Positions 61,900 through 64,000 of a DNA stretch of 64,000 bases are shown piece after piece (the first letter of the stretch is position 1; every line of letters starts with the position of its first letter). Source of the DNA: Betaproteobacteria bacterium (GTDB lineage Bacteria > Pseudomonadota > Gammaproteobacteria > Burkholderiales > Ga0077523); contig WGLR01000024.1 in assembly GCA_016125475.1 (NCBI GenBank), positions 24,261 to 88,260 of the forward strand. The letters are read 5' to 3'. The position numbers and the translations under genes were made by a program. Under the pieces are notes generated by a model. The model saw only the letters and a list, made by a program, of their open reading frames with translations, was not told the DNA's origin and did not search any database.

Positions 61900-64000
61900 T
61901 CACGGCTTCAGGACGATGGCCTTGAGATCTCCGCCGACGTCGAAGCGCCCGCGGAACGTGTTCGTCGGACTGCGCAGTTCCATCTGGATGCGCCCGCCGA
62001 TCTTCTGGGAAGGATCGATGGTGAAAGCACCGCTCGCGTGCAGCAGCCCCGAGTCCATGCGGAGATCGCGGTAGGCATACCGGCTCTTCGACACGCTGAG
62101 CGACCCCCTGAGTTCGTCCACGCGGGTCTTTCCGCCCTGGACCCCTTCCGCTGCGTGAGGTGTCTGCAGCGCACGGACCATGTCCACACCGTCGATGTCG
62201 CCCTTCCGGAGCGTGAACCGGGCACGCACGTCCGGGGCATCGTAGAGCCCGCCGAGTCTGGCGGCGGACATCTCGAAGCTGCCCTGTGACTGCAGTTCGC
62301 CCGCCACGCGCGCGTCCTTCGTGACGGCTCCCATGAATGGAGACGCCTGGACACGCTCGAGCGAGAAGTCTCCTTTGGCCGTCCAGCCCGATCCCCACTG
62401 AACCCGGGCTGTCCCGGTCAGGACACCGCCGTACATCATGGCGTCGACACCCGTGAACGTGATCCCCTGCCCGTCCACCGTGGCCTTGGCGGTGATCTCG
62501 TCGAAGTTGAGCGGCGGTCCGTACGTCGGCGTCCAGCCGCGGCCCTCCAGGGAGATCTCGAGTGGCCCTTCCCCGGGAAGCAGCGTGGCCTTCAGCGACC
62601 GGTCCGAAAGTTCGAGATCGCCACCCTTGAAGGAACCGTCGACCCCGAGCAGCACGTCCGCGTCGAATGCGGGAACGTCCACGTCCGGAACCGAGAGATG
62701 CGTCCGCTTGAGCACGATCCGGCGAAACTCGAGATTGCCCTGCCCCTCGGGGCGCTCGAACCACTTCATGATCCGTGGCAATGCATCCGCCCCGGCGCTG
62801 GCTTCGAGGAGTTCGACCTTCTTGACGTGCACCGTGTCCCGGAAAAGCGAGTCGAAGTCCGGTTGGACCTCGACCGTCCTGATCCGGACATCGAGCTGGC
62901 GTCCGATCTTGACGTCGTCGAGGGTGATCTTCGGCAGCGGGAACAGCGCGACGTGAAGCTCTCCGATGGCCACGGGTTCTCCGAGCCGCCGCGCAACGGC
63001 GTGCTCGACGGACGGGACGTAGAAGGACATGGGTACCAGATGCAACCCGCCGAGCAGAAGTGCCAGGACCACGCCCAGACCGATCACGTAGGGCTGGAGG
63101 CGTCCCCACGCCGTGCGCCGCCTGGCATCCAGAAGCGCCTTGCGCGCCGCCTTCTGCCGGTCGCGCTGTTCCTGTTCCGCCCGCTGCTTGGCGAATGCCG
63201 CCTCACGAGCCTGCCGCTCGGACTCCAGCCGTGCGTTCTCGGCGCGCCGGCGCGCTTCCTCCTCGCGATGCTTTCGTTCTTCCTTCTCGCGAGCCTTCCG
63301 CTCCGCCTCCAGGCGCGTGCGACGCGCGGCCTCCTCGAGTTCTCTACGGGCGCGCTCTTCCTGGGCTCTGCGCGTCGATTCCGCGATCGCCCTGGCTTCA
63401 TGCTCGGCGCTTTCCCTCGCCTCGCGTTCGGCTCGCTCCACGGCCTTGCGGGCTTCTTCCTCGAGCATCTGCTGCCGTTCCATCGCCTCGATGTCGCGGC
63501 GAAGATCGTCTTCGTGCAGATCGAGCGCGTCGCGCGCCGAGTCCAGTTCCGCATGCAACGTGTCGGAATACGCTGCATCGTCATCGTGACCATTCGCCCC
63601 GTCGTAATCCGGCAGATCCGTCAGTTCGACGTCCTCGACGTCGGCCGCCGTTCCGTGTTCGGAAGAATCCGGGCTGCGTCGGTCGTCGAGTTCCGCGAGC
63701 ACGAGGCTGGTCAGCACCTCCCGCTGCTGCTGATCGTCTCCTGATTCGTCGAGGTCGTCGGCCCGCGCCGCGTCGTCGTCGGGTGCGTCGGATTCGGACG
63801 CCTCATTGCCGGCAACCGGCGGCGCTTCGTGATCCTCGTTCCGGCGCGCTTCGGCCTCCTCTGCTTCGCGACGTGCCGCTTCCTCCTCGGCCAGCCGACG
63901 CGCTTCCTCTTCCTCTGCCTTGCGACGTGCCTCCGCTTCCTCGGCTTCGCGCCGCGCCGCTTCCTCCTCGGCCTGCCGACGTGCTTCCTCTTCCTCTGCC
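61900..64000 (-). CDS. AsmA-like envelope protein with charged coiled coil, N-terminus outside window
   Basis: The frame stays open to the right edge (699 residues visible, no stop). The visible N-terminal part is a low-complexity Glu/Ala/Arg coiled coil with tandem repeats, then an acidic region (DDDAARADDLDESGDDQ), another charged coiled coil, one membrane helix (about visible residues 304-322), and an AsmA-like C-terminal domain (VPMSFYVPSVEHAV, LGVDGSFKGGDLELSDRS, GVLTGTARVQWGSGWTAKG). AsmA-fold proteins act in outer-membrane lipid handling. The combination with a long cytosolic charged coil is unusual. The start lies outside the window. Confidence 0.75.
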   Translation of the reverse strand, partial: AEEEEARRQAEEEAARREAEEAEARRKAEEEEARRLAEEEAARREAEEAEARRNEDHEAPPVAGNEASESDAPDDDAARADDLDESGDDQQQREVLTSLVLAELDDRRSPDSSEHGTAADVEDVELTDLPDYDGANGHDDDAAYSDTLHAELDSARDALDLHEDDLRRDIEAMERQQMLEEEARKAVERAEREARESAEHEARAIAESTRRAQEERARRELEEAARRTRLEAERKAREKEERKHREEEARRRAENARLESERQAREAAFAKQRAEQEQRDRQKAARKALLDARRRTAWGRLQPYVIGLGVVLALLLGGLHLVPMSFYVPSVEHAVARRLGEPVAIGELHVALFPLPKITLDDVKIGRQLDVRIRTVEVQPDFDSLFRDTVHVKKVELLEASAGADALPRIMKWFERPEGQGNLEFRRIVLKRTHLSVPDVDVPAFDADVLLGVDGSFKGGDLELSDRSLKATLLPGEGPLEISLEGRGWTPTYGPPLNFDEITAKATVDGQGITFTGVDAMMYGGVLTGTARVQWGSGWTAKGDFSLERVQASPFMGAVTKDARVAGELQSQGSFEMSAARLGGLYDAPDVRARFTLRKGDIDGVDMVRALQTPHAAEGVQGGKTRVDELRGSLSVSKSRYAYRDLRMDSGLLHASGAFTIDPSQKIGGRIQMELRSPTNTFRGRFDVGGDLKAIVLKP
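63838..63999 (-). repeat. two tandem 27-residue (81-bp) repeats in the coiled coil
   Basis: The repeat AEEEEARRxAEEEAARREA continues as EEAEARRx and is found twice in a row (63919-63999 and 63838-63918) with only single-residue changes. The array may continue beyond the window edge. Confidence 0.7.

Overview
The window reads as chromosomal DNA of a high-G+C, Gram-negative proteobacterium. I favour a betaproteobacterium with methylotroph or alcohol-oxidiser traits, but this is inference. The support is TonB-dependent receptors, many lipoproteins, LpoB-type outer-membrane factors, PEP-CTERM surface proteins, DUF1924 and methanol-type cytochromes, and the housekeeping pairs ispD-ispF and tsaE-amidase. 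Nothing looks like a prophage, insertion sequence, CRISPR array or plasmid backbone. Most of the window is ordinary core genome with small accessory islands.

Layout. 1-8.2 kb: a cut-off ribosome hibernation factor, a NhaR-like regulator, a DUF2062 protein, a macrodomain protein, a DUF1800 lipoprotein, an OmpR/EnvZ-type two-component pair, then thpR-ispF-ispD on the minus strand. 8.2-13.7 kb: mfd, a MalY/PatB aminotransferase and a YbeL-like zinc-ribbon protein. 13.7-17.9 kb: a TonB-dependent receptor divergent from nikR with a NikR-like operator between them, then an Old Yellow Enzyme. 17.9-21.5 kb: a four-cysteine cytochrome c, a hypothetical protein, a beta-hydroxyacid dehydrogenase, a TPR lipoprotein and a site-2 protease.

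21.5-29.7 kb is the most interesting regulatory block. It holds an orphan NarL-type regulator with a PEP-CTERM protein, a second TonB-dependent receptor, a NarL-type regulator with its PAS histidine kinase, and a YVTN beta-propeller protein of the kind linked to PQQ-dependent alcohol catabolism. A near-identical palindrome (GGGAAnACTTCCy) lies upstream of the receptor and again between the kinase and the propeller gene, which suggests one regulon.

29.8-34.2 kb: a COG3014 lipoprotein-ycfL-lpoB cluster (cell-wall synthesis control), a Sel1-repeat protein and an exported hypothetical protein. 34.3-37.3 kb: a catabolic set (AraD1/GguC, NIPSNAP, amidase). 37.3-41.2 kb: an unusual alpha-carbonic anhydrase fusion, aroG and two small exported proteins. 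41.4-46.3 kb: a PAS-LuxR regulator, tRNA-Ser(CGA) with a degenerate copy of its 3' end downstream, a second PEP-CTERM protein, and a hydrolase plus exported-protein pair below a perfect CRP-type palindrome. 46.3-49.4 kb: cyclase, thioesterase and glutathione-dependent formaldehyde dehydrogenase on one strand, plus a 4-TM holin-fold protein. 49.5-56.2 kb: EamA transporter, lytic transglycosylase, a DapA-family protein, a DUF1924 cytochrome with two haem motifs, an intradiol dioxygenase-like protein, DUF465, a small cytochrome, and short membrane or lipoproteins. 56.2-64 kb: ilvD with a divergent LysR regulator, tsaE, an N-acetylmuramoyl-L-alanine amidase with a basic His-rich tail, a MobA/MocA-like nucleotidyltransferase, and a truncated AsmA-like protein with a long charged coiled coil.

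Function across the window: alcohol and formaldehyde oxidation (cytochrome, propeller protein, formaldehyde dehydrogenase, two-component system) and envelope maintenance (LpoB, two peptidoglycan hydrolases, AsmA-like protein, lipoproteins) are the two recurring themes. No PQQ dehydrogenase, exosortase, S-formylglutathione hydrolase or nickel enzyme is encoded here, so those partners would have to lie elsewhere.
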